Below the pieces are notes generated by a model that worked only from the letters and a program-made list of their open reading frames with translations, was not told the origin of the DNA and did no database searches. The translations under genes were made by a program, and so were the position numbers. A DNA stretch of 64,000 bases from Rhizophlyctis rosea (taxonomy: Eukaryota; Chytridiomycota; Chytridiomycetes; Rhizophlyctidales; Rhizophlyctidaceae): positions 68,248 to 132,247 of the forward strand of contig JADGJC010000090.1 in the NCBI GenBank assembly GCA_027596075.1. Reading direction: 5' to 3'. How positions within the stretch are numbered: position 1 is the first letter of the stretch; each line of letters starts with the position of its first letter. Below, piece after piece: positions 1 to 11,097 of this stretch.

Positions 1-94
1 CTTCTGACTCAGAATCGCTTCCAAAAATGCGACGCGTTGGTGGAGATTCAATTTCCGTTCCTGGTTGATTCCGCGCCGGGTTTGATGATGCCAT
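1..94 (-). CDS. N-terminus of an unidentified protein, cut by the window edge
   Basis: An ATG at 94 on the minus strand opens a reading frame that stays open for 31 codons to the window edge. The peptide begins MASSNPARNQPG and continues with a Ser/Glu-rich stretch near GSDSESE, as in the disordered start of many cytosolic or nuclear eukaryotic proteins. It lies about 60 bp downstream of the stop that ends the reading frame of the haloperoxidase remnant, on the same strand. No family can be named from so short a piece. It could also be chance coding in a 3' flank. Confidence 0.3.
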   Translation of the reverse strand, partial: MASSNPARNQPGTEIESPPTRRIFGSDSESE

Positions 95-371
95 TGTTGC
101 AATGAAGGGAAGATTGTGTCCTAAGATTGGTGAAAGAAAATGGTATCTCGAGTCAGTTATGGACAAGATCATGCTCTGAAATTACACAAGCTCTTACTAT
201 CCCTTTTTGGGTTTCCGGGGTAGATGAGCGATTGACAGAAGAATTGATGGATGGTTGCCCGGTTCGATTTGCATATTTGAAGCGAGGCGGTACTGGTGGA
301 CGCTGCCGCGGGCTGATCAATGTAGTTTTCAGTTTTGTTGCGTTTGTGACCAGCAACAACGTCCCCATCAT

Positions 372-1492
372 GATGACTGCGATTCCGGCGTCGAAGATTG
401 CGTTGTTGAGGAGAGCGAAGTTGAAGGCTAGGGTGTAGGTGGAGTAGGTGCGTTTTTGGGAGTGGAGGAGGGTTTTGGCGATGTTGTTCCAGCGAGTTGG
501 GGGGTTTTCGGCGTTCCTGAGGGTGGGTTGGGGAGGTGTGGGTTAGTTAGGTGGTTTGCAAGTGGATGTAACTGGATCAGATGTGACGTACCAGAAGTAA
601 GCGGATTCCGTCTCGTACTTGGTCCTCTTCTTGGAGTTCTTCTCGCCTAGCACGGCGACTTCGTCCAAGTACTTCTTGTATTTTGGGTCAGAAACCTCCG
701 GCGGGGGAGGGGGACGGAAGTGCTCGATGGGAGCTGACAGCGCGACCGGCTTGACGAAGCCCCATCGTTGGAGGATGGAGGGAAGGTGAAGTCCGGTGAG
801 GTGGGGCGCCAGACTCCCGGAGGTGGGTTCTTGGTGGATTCGTAAGGGACGTAGCGGTTGTAGCCGTCGTAAGCGTGTTCAGCGAGGATGTGGGAAGCGG
901 CTTGTTCGCCGATTTGTTTGGCGATGGTGTAGTCTTTGGTGGTTTTGCCTTTGTTGTCTTTGATGAAGTCGTCGAGGTAGACCTTCAGTGCGTGGTCGAT
1001 GCGATGGGACTGCGTGTTAAAAATGGTCATGAAAGGAAGCAGTGAGTGAATTTACTTGCTGGAGATGCAAACGTAGTAGGGCAGAAGGCGGCAAGACCAG
1101 ACTGACGAACCTGTTCCGGGAAGATCCCAGCAAGAGCGTCATGAGCCGCAAATGAGACGGCGATCTTCTCTTCAACATCGTTATTCTTCTTCTGTTTGGC
1201 GTCGATAGCAGCCGTCCAGACGGCACCTTGGACGATGGCGAAGGTGCGACTCTCCAGCGGAGCTTCTTGAGGAGGGAACTGTGTCTTGATAGCTTCGACC
1301 TGTGATGAAGAGCGATAAGGGAGAAAAATGGCTTGTGAGCAATCCGCTACCAGGAATGTGAGCTGGAAATTTGAGGGCATTTCCAAACTTCCATACCACT
1401 TGATCATTCCAGTATATGACCGGGTTAGGAAGCGCGGTGACGTGGGCTATGCCAGAAACGAGAGAGATGATGATGAAGTTGCGGAGACGCAT
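372..1492 (-). pseudogene. Vanadium-dependent haloperoxidase/PAP2-like gene, frameshifted and truncated
   Basis: Exons are 1397-1492, 1111-1299, 592-1009 and up to 516, with in-phase GT-AG introns at 1300-1396, 1010-1110 and 517-591. The product starts with a signal peptide, then shows family blocks: YWNDQV, SRTFAIVQGAVW, AAHDALAGIFPE, PPGVWRPTSP, RWGFVKPVAL, KRTKYETESAYFW and FALLNNAIFDAGIAV. In this family the catalytic part (Lys-x6-Arg-Pro, Ser-Gly-His, Arg and His that bind vanadate or phosphate) follows directly after the last block. Here homology ends just before it, and the frame runs into unrelated residues and a stop at 153. The third exon also needs a one-base frame change between about 768 and 815, between the WRPTSP and QRWGFV blocks. 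Both defects point to a pseudogene. An undetected intron leading to sequence beyond position 1 is a weaker alternative. Confidence 0.7.
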
Positions 1493-2390
1493 TGCTCAGA
1501 AAGTTGGGAGGCAGGGAATTTGAGATGATGAAGGGGGAAAAGACTTGGTCTACTTGCTGTACGGGGTTGTCCACCCTGGTTTTATAGACTTTTTTATGCG
1601 ATGGAAAAGCCCAACCTTCTTTCTGCATCTGCACTGTTGGTTCCGCACTGTTGGTCTCACGTTCAAGGGAGTGCACCCTCGAAGTATATCAAAGAATATT
1701 AATACATCCGTATGTTGTGAGAAGAGAACGATGTCGGAGTGGATGCAGAATGCTGTCATTGAGGCTGTGAAAGGTGGACAATTCTAACGTACATTCTCGG
1801 TTCCGGAGAGGTCGGAGCATCACCGCTCACAATCCCATACACGCGTTTTCCCAAGACTCCAACATGGCAGTTATGATGACGACTTTCACAGTGCGTTGCA
1901 TATTGTGGAGCATCGGAAGTCAAGCATAGGAAGTCAAGTGGGTGAAGTTTGGGGTTATTTTAATCTTCATGTTCATTCACTTCAGTTTCGTTCATATTTA
2001 CCCCACAAATTACAGTCACTTGCCACCACGGGCCAGCGGCGCAAGCCAAGCCACAACGTGTCTGTGCCTTCGACAGAACTGCTGCTGGGAGTTCTCCTCA
2101 CATCCATATGGGACCCTCAACATGAGTATTTTCATTCCAGTCCGCGTTCCCACAGCATTCCTCTCTGCGCGAAGGCACCTGGTGCTATGGGATCTCATCG
2201 CGGACTCCCTCCGTGAACAGCCAAAACTCCAAAATTGGGAGGCTTGCAGCATGGCATTTGCAATCATGATTCACAAGTTCCCGGGCACGCGCGTCACGCA
2301 ACTGTGCAGTGATGATCTGTGCGAAATCTAAAAAGCTATGTCTGGAGCTTGTGCAGATGATCCTCTGTCAAGTCCGTACTTAACATAAAG
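1493..2390. other. Intergenic stretch without a supportable gene
   Basis: This 0.9 kb lies between the start of the haloperoxidase remnant and the 3' end of the seven-helix membrane protein. A plus-strand reading frame at 1942-2331 (129 residues) begins with a hydrophobic stretch like a signal peptide but then loses any recognisable composition. It has no splice partner or family resemblance, so I do not call it a gene. Confidence 0.5.
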
Positions 2391-3630
2391 CTATGCGTCA
2401 GCAGTGCCAGTTCTCGCTACCGGGACACTTTTGCCATGCTGAGTGTATTGTCCGTCCGAGCTGCCAGTCGCCTTTCGAGACGCTGGTGCCCAACTTGGGA
2501 ACAACGCTTGGGTAATGACTAAGAAGTGGTCGTTTATGAACTCAATCAGCGGGATCATGGCGACAAAGAAGTACGCGTAAATCGTATATGTGCTGCGCTT
2601 GACCTGATGTTTTGCAAAACTTGCTTAAATGAGTATATATGGCAGTATGGTAAGTGAGGTATCGACGAAACGCTCACCGAAAGAATCATTAACACCATGT
2701 ACCCTATCCACATCAAGGTGGTGAAAACACCGCAAGTGTTGCTGATAATGGCGAGCTTTTGGAGACATTAGTTCCAGAATTAGCGGGGATTGTACAAGCG
2801 GGGCATTTGAATGAGAGTGATTCTTCACGTACCCTTCTTGCGCTCTGCGTCGAATCTGACGACATTCGTTCCATTTTTTTCACGTGTCGTAATAGAGTCA
2901 ACCCAAAAACGCCCACAGCAAACGTGAAGTGTACGATTGGTATGATGATTGTGCAGTATGTCAACCATTCGGGTCTACAAAACACAAACGGAATGGTGTC
3001 GGCACACGCGGCACAGGAACATTATCAATCGTTCAATAAAACTGCAATAAAAAAATTCTCTTTTCAGCGCACTCACATTTTGTTGTTCACAAAGTCCGCA
3101 AAGTGGTACGCCAGCCCCAACATAACGCCCACAAAAATTGACAGCCCCCCTATGGTTCCCCACAGCAACACATTCTTGCTCGCAACATTTATGATACTCA
3201 TAACAGAAAGCGTCCTCACAATGCAGCTGACATATAGAAAGCACGGAACCAAAATCGAGAAAAAGATGCTAGCTTTGTACCCGGGAACTTGTGGTAAAGC
3301 ACCGAAATTCGAAGCTGATGAAACGCATTCTAAAATTACGAGTAAGGAAGTACCGATGCACATGAATATAGTCCGTTCGTTTTGGACGCGGAGGATTGCG
3401 ATTAGCCAGAGGAGCCAGCCGATTATGCTGAGTGTGAGGATTATACCGAGTGTGAACAGGGCTCCGAAGCAGGTTTGGTAGGTTGATTCGAGGGCGGGTA
3501 TGAACGTGGAGGAGAAGGCTGTTGAGGCGGGTGTGGCGGATGTTGGAGGGATGTTGAAGGTTGAGATTAGGAATTGTTTGAGGGCGAGTTGGAGGTTTAG
3601 CTGTGTTCCGACGAATGGGCGGGTGGCCAT
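2391..3630 (-). CDS. Seven-transmembrane receptor-like protein
   Basis: Four exons (3077-3630, 2833-2974, 2678-2755, 2391-2603) join in phase across GT-AG introns and give 328 residues. The N-terminus of about 50 residues is polar and Ser/Thr-rich. Seven hydrophobic helices follow: ALFTLGIILTLSIIGWLLW, then near CIGTSLLVILECV, SIFFSILVPCFLYVSCIV, GTIGGLSIFVGVMLGLAYHF, TYCTIIIPIVHFTFAVGVF, TCGVFTTLMWIGYMVLMIL and IYAYFFVAMIPLIEFI. A basic, Ser-rich loop separates helices 5 and 6, and the C-terminal tail is Ser/Thr-rich. This topology (external N-terminus, long third inner loop) matches a GPCR-like protein of the plasma membrane. I cannot assign it to a named receptor family. It stands head-to-head with another membrane protein gene at 4411, 0.8 kb away. 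The last two exons were found only by asking for helices 6 and 7, and both fit phase exactly. Confidence 0.72.
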
Positions 3631-4410
3631 TTTGGTTGATTAGTGTATCCTCAAGATGGGGTCGATGATTCATGCGCTCTTGTCGCTTTCGAAATGAAGC
3701 CCAGCTTCAGATGCAAAACTTCTATAGGGTTGTTTGTGAACTCTTGCTTTGATAATATGAAAGAGTGGGAACAGTTCTGATGTTGACGAGGAGATGTTCA
3801 AAATGGGTATTTCAGATCTCCCCACCATGCGAGTCGTTCAGAACGATGCCCAAAGATCTGGGTGGTGAGCTCAGAGCATTTTTGAAATGTCTTACCTCAG
3901 ACTACCGTGTCGAGTGTAAGGTAGAGCGCTCCATGATGACGCAATAGCGGGCTCCGGTTATCCTCCGAATGGTCATAACTTATCGATGTCAAGGGTCCGA
4001 TCAAAGGCACAAAAGTGTAGGCATTTTTGATATCACGGAAGGGTTGCAACTAATTTCCGATTCAAAGAAGTATTTGGACTCCACATTCATTTTTCACGCG
4101 CAGGGTTTAAACCAAGTCAAAGCGTACCGGTCATCAAATGAGACCCAACCTGACCAGGTGGGAACTGCGGTGGTGCCAAAAGCTCCAGATGGATCGCAAA
4201 CCCTTCAATGACTATGGTATCCTGATCGGTTCGATCAAGCGTCGACTGTGGTTGTCTCATGTTATGGTTCTAATTCTCCGCTTCCTCCGAAAAGTGTTAC
4301 CATAAGCACTTTCAGAAGGGTTGATTCCCGCAATTTTCCATGTTTTTTCACACTCAAGCTGCAACAGACCAACCCAAAGTGCTAGGGCTGCAACGTCCGA
4401 AAGACAAATG
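3631..4410. other. Divergent intergenic region between two membrane protein genes
   Basis: The starts of the two divergent genes face each other across 780 bp. Short open frames at 3765-3947 and 3969-4211 have no recognisable features. No clear TATA element or repeat was seen. If the plus-strand gene has missing N-terminal exons (helices 1 and 2), they would have to lie here, but I could not find them. Confidence 0.4.
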
Positions 4411-5658
4411 TCAGATACTCCAGATACAATCTGGTATCAAGCTCCACTATGGCCACTCTCATATTTGGTCCCCACCTATGAGCCTCTTATGCGATACAAA
4501 TATGCGGGACATTTTATTGCTTCCTATATGTTTGCGGCACGCTTCGAACCCCAGAACGGCGAACGCGCTTCAACAAGTATCTCTGCGTCACATGAGCGTT
4601 CGTCGTATTGAGCGAAATCGCGTCATTGGCTGACGCTGTAGTGTCTACTGTGCACCCGCAGACCCGTGCAGGTTGTTCCTTTAATCCTTACGCCGAATTC
4701 TTTGACTAGTAAGTGGTAGGATGGGCCATGACTCAGTGCACTGGGTTGGGACCTCACCAATTTGGATTTATTGACAGCACCCTCTTCCTTCTCTCCACCG
4801 TTTGCATGACAGCAATGAACATCGAATGTTTCCGCAACTTTTCCGCCATGACGTACTTTCCAGACTGGCTGCATCAAACTCTCATCATCACAACAATGCT
4901 TCTTGCCGTTCCGTCGTTGCTGTTTGACAATTGGTTCTGTACTGTATACGCATGCAACGCCTCGTCGGTTCCCATTCCTCGAAAGCAACCGTTCTATGCA
5001 TTGGTTGCGTTGATTTACCCGCTTGTGTGGTGTTTGGTGTTGGATTGCGTTTTGGCGGCTGTGAGTTTGAGGATTGTGATTCGGTTGAAGAATACCATAA
5101 GTAAGGTTGTTACGAGGGTGTCGAGGGATAAGCTTGATGAGCAGGTACGGGGTTGCGAAGCGCGGCCCAGTATTTTCCGAAGTGTTTGGAGGTGGAGCAA
5201 GTCTAGTCCAATTTGTGACGCAGGTCAGTGAGAAATCTACCAGCACGTGTATAACCGTTTGCCTCAATATTCGCATACCATCCCACCCCGTTGCATTCAC
5301 AGAAGCAGACAACAATCCCAGCATGAGTCCTATCCAATCCGTAACGAATGTACCTCCATTGTTAGAGCCAGTAGGATCATTAGCAAACCCCTCCATCTTA
5401 TTCGTCGAAAAGACTTCTCTAGCATCTCATACATCCCCACAGCCACATACACCGTCCTCACACGCACACAAACCATCCCATACAATCATGATCCTCACAC
5501 TCTGCACGCTTCTGGCGACAGCAATCCTTGCTGCGCTGACGGCAATCTTGATAGCTATGAGGGATGTGGGCACGGCGAGTTTCGTCGGGAGGATATTCTT
5601 GACATGTCATTTTTGCATGGATTTGGTGTTTGTGTGTATGCTGTGCCGGCGTATGTGA
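4411..5658 (+). CDS. Multi-pass membrane protein, possibly an incomplete receptor-like paralogue
   Basis: A three-exon model fits phase: 4411-4576, 4720-5100 and about 5309-5658 (the acceptor could also be at 5302). The second exon encodes helices near IDSTLFLLSTVCMTAMNI, TLIITTMLLAVPSLLF and ALVALIYPLVWCLVLDCVL. The third encodes a Pro/Ser-rich inner loop, then MILTLCTLLATAILAALTA and a last helix near IFLTCHFCMDLVFVCML. This looks like helices 3-7 of a receptor-type fold, with a long third inner loop as in the divergent neighbour. The first exon (MSDTPDTIWYQAP...) has no convincing helix, so helices 1 and 2 are missing or lie in exons I could not recognise. The gene may be partial or decayed. 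The function is unknown. Confidence 0.45.
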
Positions 5659-6471
5659 GGAGTGGGAAGGGCTAATATATATGTTGAGTTTTGGCTGGGA
5701 GAGCAGTTGGTGGACGCGGATGTACTAGGAGTGGTTATATTTTGCTATGCAAGTAGGGGTGTGGAGGTTGGGTTTTGATCAGAGTCTCAGCAAGGCGTAC
5801 TCATGCCAGTGCGACAAAGCTCAACTTCAAAAGCCGGTTCTGTTGCATGGCGCCTATTGCCCTTGCCGTTGAAGGGTCAGATCTCATTGCGTTCCGAACG
5901 TATGCGGACATACCAGACTTACCAGCATGGGTATTGCTAACCGTGATGATTGTTCGGAGGACGGCGTTTCCAACCTCGGTGACCAGCTATCATATTCTTT
6001 TTCTTGTGATGCACTATTTCCGTGAGCTCTTCATCCCGGTGTCTTCTAAGTGTGACATCGCAGCGGCATAGCTCCTACCATTTCGACTGGCACAATATTC
6101 GTAACGGCACCTGCTAACAGCTGCTAAATGGAATACCGGGCACTGCGCATTTCGGAGGGAAGGACGCCGATATGTCGTACAGTCAGGTAGCCTCCCCCCT
6201 GTGGGGTGAGGCCAATGCGATATGCACAGGCAAGTCTTTGGCAGAAGGGGGCGGGTCCCGCCCGCGTTGCCCACTCACCTTCCATGGCTAATTTACGCGA
6301 CTTTTCCCTTGAGGCGAGTTCTACTGTGTTCGCTCAACCCGAGGATCGATGGAGCTTCAAGAATGCGGTCCTTCTCTGAGCACCATATAAATATCCGATG
6401 GACAATGGTCGAAAGTTCTGCAAGCAAGCGTAGAAGATAGCATAGAATATAGACTTTCTAAACCAAGAAAG
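5659..6471. other. Intergenic region upstream of the aspartic protease
   Basis: A plus-strand frame at 5775-6071 has one hydrophobic run (near LPAWVLLTVMIV) but no family match, and it may be a relic of the membrane protein upstream. The right end holds the protease promoter. Nothing else is supportable. Confidence 0.4.
6386..6393 (+). promoter_or_regulatory. TATA box of the aspartic protease gene
   Basis: TATAAATA lies 79 bp upstream of the protease ATG at 6472, a normal distance for a TATA element plus a short leader. The ATG is preceded by AAGAAAG, a purine-rich context usual for fungal starts. Confidence 0.5.
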
Positions 6472-8843
6472 ATGAAGTTCTCCAGCGCCGCATTTGCTCT
6501 TGGGGCGCTTTTTGTTGCGTCGGCTGTTGACGCGTCAAAGGACTACGCTCCTGCAGGAGACATATATAGTCCGAACCACTCCATCAAGCTGAAAGGTGGA
6601 AAGAATCCGCTGAAGCACCTCTCACCCAAAGCATACGCGAAGCAAGCCGAGAAGCACGTTCAAGCTAAATACAGCTACAGCACGGTTTGTTTACAATGTA
6701 CTTGCTCCCATATAATCAAATGAAGAAACTCAGGGTACATAATTTTTGCAGGTCTCTACGCCTCCTGCTTACGGCACCTCGAAGGGCAAATGTCACGGTC
6801 CAGGTGGACGTCCTACTCGTCCGTCGTACTCCTCGATGTCGTCGCCGGATATGAGCTCCTACACTGCTCAATCTGGTTCATCGTACACTATGCCGGCCCC
6901 GGCTATGTCCTCATCGAGTGGATCTTCGATGTCGGAAACTACTTCATACGTTAAGCCGGTCACGACTGATTCAAATGGAAGCTCTATGAGCAGCATGACG
7001 ACCAGCACTGGTGTGACTACTACTACCGCTGCGGGTGGATCGAGCTCCACCTCTTCGGAAAGTTCCTCTACCAGTGGCATGACCACCACTACTTCTACAT
7101 CTCCTACCGGCGTGACAACTACCGCAAATGGAATGTCGACTACCACGGATGCAACTTCATCCGTTCCGACAACTACGATGTCCGGAATGAGCACCACGGA
7201 TATGTCAACAACCACAACTGCGACAACAACCACTACGACCACCTCTTCCACCACTACCAAAACAACCACCACAACAGTTGCGTGAGTGTTTAACTGTTGC
7301 TTACATAGTTCATCGGGACCTGTTTTAATCCAACCTCAGCCCCGAGCCTACGATTGATGTCGTTCCTGTTGCTGACTACGCTGACGTCAACGTAAGTACC
7401 ATCTCATGTTATGTGTGAGGGTCGCATGGCTAACATCAACCGCCAATAGTACTATGGAGATGTTGTAGTTGGCGGGCAGACGTTCTCAGTTGTTTTTGAC
7501 AGTAAGAGCTTGTCATCCATTCTACTTCTGTGGGGATGATTTTTTGACAAAATTCTTATTCTTCAGCTGGTTCAGCCGACTTGTGGATTCCCGGCGTCGA
7601 CTGTGATTCCGCCTGCGGAATTGCAGACCGATGTAAGAAGTCAAATGAGTGTTGATTTCGGAACCGATGACCTCAAGCTTATACGTTTCCTTTCCATTCT
7701 TACAGTCAACTCCTCGCAAAGCAGCACATACCACGCCCTCAACACCCCTGTCAAATTCGTCTATGGCAAGGGCTCCGCCACCGGCACCGAATTCGCGGAC
7801 ACCGTTACACTTCAATCCACCACCGTGTCGACGCAAGTCCTCGCCTCCGTCAATAATGCCACCGGATTCCCGTCCACTTTTCAAACCGGTCAGGTGGACG
7901 GAATCATGGGCTTCTCGTTTTCGACACTTTCGAAGTATCAGAAGCCTAACTTCTTCGAGAATGCTGTAAAGGCTGGGAGCGTGAAGGCGCCTGTGTTTGG
8001 ATTCAAGTTGGGAAGGTATAAGACTGTCAAATGGGGCATTCCGAGTCAGTCTAGTTATTTGGATATCGGGGGTGTGGTGAAGACGAGGTACACGGGAGAT
8101 ATCAGGTAAGGGCTCATTGTTTCAACCGAAGCGTGCAGCACTACTATCTCCATGCCTGACAATGTCTCATGCCGCCTCTTGAAAAAGCTTCGTCCCCGTC
8201 ACCAAACCTGGCTACTGGCAAATCGCGCTCAAATCCGCGTCTATCAGCGGCGTGAACCTCAACACCGCCGTATCTTCCGCTATAGTCGACACCGGCACCT
8301 CCCTCATCGTTGCCCCGCCGGCCGATGCGGCGATGATTGCTGCCCACTTCAACGCATCTCCTGTTGATGGTATGCCCGGTTTCTGTAAGTGCCGCACATG
8401 TTTTCGCTCAATGATCAGGCGAAAGAGCTCTTCAAGCGCAATTCTTCTAAACGTTTGTACCAGATGAGGTTGATTGTCTCCTCAACCCCCTCGGAGGCGA
8501 CGGCCCCATCCTCGAATTCACCCTTGCTAATGGTGTGAAATTATCCCTCGAGCCGGCGGATTACCTCCTCCAAGGCGCTACGGGCAACTTGGGCACGTGT
8601 TTGATTGGTGTTCAGGGCAGTGATTTGGCTACCAAGTTGGGTTCTTGGATTTTGGGCGATCAGGTGTTGCATAAGTATTATTGTGAGTGCCTTAGGTTCG
8701 CTGCGCGTGTTCGGTTGTGGGATGTATCATGACATGTTCTGAATATTTCTTCGTCTCCAGCTGTGTACAACATAGGTGATGTCGAGAACGGCTATGAAGG
8801 TGCGAGTGTTGGCTTTGCCTTGGCGAGCACGGATGAGCCGTGA
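6472..8843 (+). CDS. Secreted pepsin-type aspartic endopeptidase (family A1) with Ser/Thr-rich insert
   Basis: Nine exons (6472-6684, 6752-7281, 7340-7391, 7450-7501, 7567-7632, 7706-8105, 8188-8384, 8464-8682, 8761-8843) join in phase and give 603 residues. A signal peptide (MKFSSAAFALGALFVASA) is followed by a basic propeptide. Residues about 75-245 form a mucin-like Ser/Thr region, likely O-glycosylated. The catalytic domain then begins with YYGDVVVGGQTF. The two active-site aspartates lie in VVFDTGSADLWIP (about Asp282) and AIVDTGTSLIV (about Asp472). The flap (VYGKGSATG), VDGIMGFSF and the C-terminal GSWILGDQVL are all present. A fungal extracellular protease of this kind digests protein in the surroundings or in vacuoles. 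The Ser/Thr region lies before the catalytic domain, whereas such regions are more usual at the C-terminus of fungal homologues. All motifs are intact and I see no frame damage. Confidence 0.93.
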
Positions 8844-9210
8844 GTCTGTTCTGGTAGCTGTAGGACCTATGGCAACAGAGAAAGCTGGACTTCTCGTTGC
8901 CAATTTGGTGTGGATTGTGCAAACTCCCGGTTGATCAATTTTGTATTTTTTTGCAATGTGCGTCTAATGTATCAAATGGAGATGTTTGTGTGGTGGTGGC
9001 AGAACCCACGTGTTGGATCGGCAAACGGGTCATATTTGGCGTGCGATGATCTCATGAAGATGGGAGAAAGGGCACAACATTATCGTGGAAGTATGTGCTG
9101 GCGGTGATACGTACATGATATATTCCATGACTAGTCTGGATGAGAATACATTAGAGCATACGGGGTTTGAAGCCAGCAGATCAGTCAGGGGTTGGAGCAT
9201 CATCCAAAAC
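8844..9210. other. Convergent 3' spacer between protease and transporter
   Basis: This 367 bp stretch separates the 3' ends of two convergent genes. It is AT-rich with short T runs near 8938-8955 and contains no reading frame of note. It probably holds both 3' untranslated regions. Confidence 0.5.
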
Positions 9211-11097
9211 TCAAGCCTGATTTTCAATTTCCATTTCAAACTCCTCGTCCAACAAAGCCGCATCCTCAGGATCAACAGGCGTTCTCTTCTTCCCCCCGGC
9301 TTGTCCCTCGTCATCCGCAATCATGCCCTCGCTTCGAACCCGGAAAGCCAGTCCCATAGCCGCCAGATACAGTCCTGCGGTGAATAATAGAAATGCCCCG
9401 GGGACAGTTGAAACAGTCGATGCCCATAAACTGGGGTATATGATACCCGATATGAGGGTTCCAACTTGTTCCACCAGTTGGCAGCTGGAGAGAAGACGGC
9501 CTTGGAGAGTGCCAGGTACGGTGCGAGACAGGAGGCCGCGCAGCGTTGGACGGGCCAAGGTGCCGAAGCCGTTGATGATCGTCACTGAAACAAAGTTGTG
9601 ACATTTGATTAAGCATCGACGATACTGGAATCACCATCACACCCAAACGTCCTCACCATCAAGCAAAGCGGACGAACAAAACAGACTTACCGATGTAAAC
9701 AAGCCACTCAGTATTAGCAACTGCGAGGACCAAATAGCCGCCGACCAACACTCCCAATCCAGCTCTCGTAACATAAACCTCCATCAGAGCCCGCTGCAGC
9801 TTTGCCTGTACATTGCTGTCACCGTTATCCGCTTCCCTTTCCTCGTCACTAACGGCAGCAAACCCCTCCTTTCCCCTCTCCCCGACCAACCGTCCCATCA
9901 ACCACGGAAAGAACCCCACCATCCAAGCCGTCTGCGTAACGCTCTGCACAAGCATCCATATACCCTCCTTATATGAATCCCATTGGAAGATCTTCATCGT
10001 ATAATAAAAGAAGATCATGTATGCGCCGAAGGCTGTGGAGAGGAGGAAGAGGATTGACAGGAGGAGGCGGGTGGTGTGGGAGGTTTGCGTGTGGGTTGTA
10101 AGGAGAGATATGCTGCTTACAAGGGAGGATTTGATATCCTCCAATAGTGCTGTTAAGGAGGAGCGATTGGTTGGGAAAGTAGGTGTGGTTTCGGTTGCAG
10201 AGGAGTAGTAGGATTCGGGGAGGAAGGCAAGCACGTATATGAATGATAGAATGTAGCCGAAAAGCGTGAAATAGAACACGCCGACAACGCCGCTGGGCAA
10301 AATTCTACTCAATACACCACCAAGAAACGGTCCAAGGGTCATAGCCACGAACATCGCCGCCTCGCTCATCACGAACGTCTTGGTTCTTTGATCTGGTGTT
10401 GTCGTATCGGCCAAATAGGCGAATACCGCCATTGAGAGAACCGCGAAGGAGCCCATGCATCCGGCTATGATGTTGGTGAGGACGAGGATCCATAATCCGG
10501 CGTTTAGGGTTGCGACGGACAGGTAGGAAAGGACGCCAAGGACGGCGGACAGCATTGAAGTTAGGAGGATGGGTTTGCGGCCTGTGCGGTCCAGGAGGAC
10601 GCCGTAGATTGGGATTGAGAGGAGGGAGGGGATGGTTGAGGCGAGGGAGAGGGTGAGTGTCCATTGCGCGGTTAGGACCTTCAAAATGAGCCAGGATATC
10701 AATAATTGTTTTAGGGTGCGGTTCACCATATTCCCAAATCATGCTGACTTACTTGCACGTCATCCAACATATTACATTGATCGAAGCTCGGCAATGTGAG
10801 TCCTCGTTTCGTGGTTCCGTCTGATACACTTTCCGGATGCAACTGCCCGCAGATGTATAGGAAGAAGAATTGTTGGGTTGGCGCGGAGGAAAGACTCATT
10901 GAGAACATGTGCAGGAAGACGGGAGGGATTATAAGGTAGGGTGAGGCGGTTTTGGCTGGGATGTATGAGGATTTCGTGTCTGGGAGTGATGAGGGAACCC
11001 GTGCTGGCTCCCTGGATGGATACTGAGGAGCATCCCTTTCTGTCATACCTGCGGCGGATGCGGGAAGAAGGTTGGCAGGAAGTGAAGTATTGTTCAA
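9211..11097 (-). CDS. Major facilitator superfamily transporter, SLC46/TetA-like
   Basis: Three exons (10753-11097, 9691-10678, 9211-9584) join in phase and give 568 residues. The N-terminal 50 residues are polar. The first helix follows near YLIIPPVFLHMFSM, then the MFS signature between helices 2 and 3 (YGVLLDRTGRKPILL), helix blocks NIIAGCMGSFAVL and GPFLGGVLSRILP, and a central loop of about 70 residues with Thr/Ser. The second half contains FGTLARPTLRGLLSRTVP and SSCQLVEQVGTLISG. The C-terminus is acidic. The organisation resembles proton-coupled solute carriers such as the SLC46 or tetracycline-exporter group, acting in the plasma or vacuolar membrane. The substrate cannot be read from the sequence. 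It is convergent with the protease, and nothing suggests a shared function. Confidence 0.88.

Noticed and set aside
4210..4245. tRNA-like B box (GGTTCGATC)
   Set aside because: No matching A box, acceptor stem or T-rich terminator around it. Other GGTTCGA matches lie in coding sequence.
6868..7272. Long Val-rich minus-strand frame opposite the protease
   Set aside because: It is the mirror of the Thr/Ser codons of the protease insert; the plus-strand gene model is in phase over nine exons.
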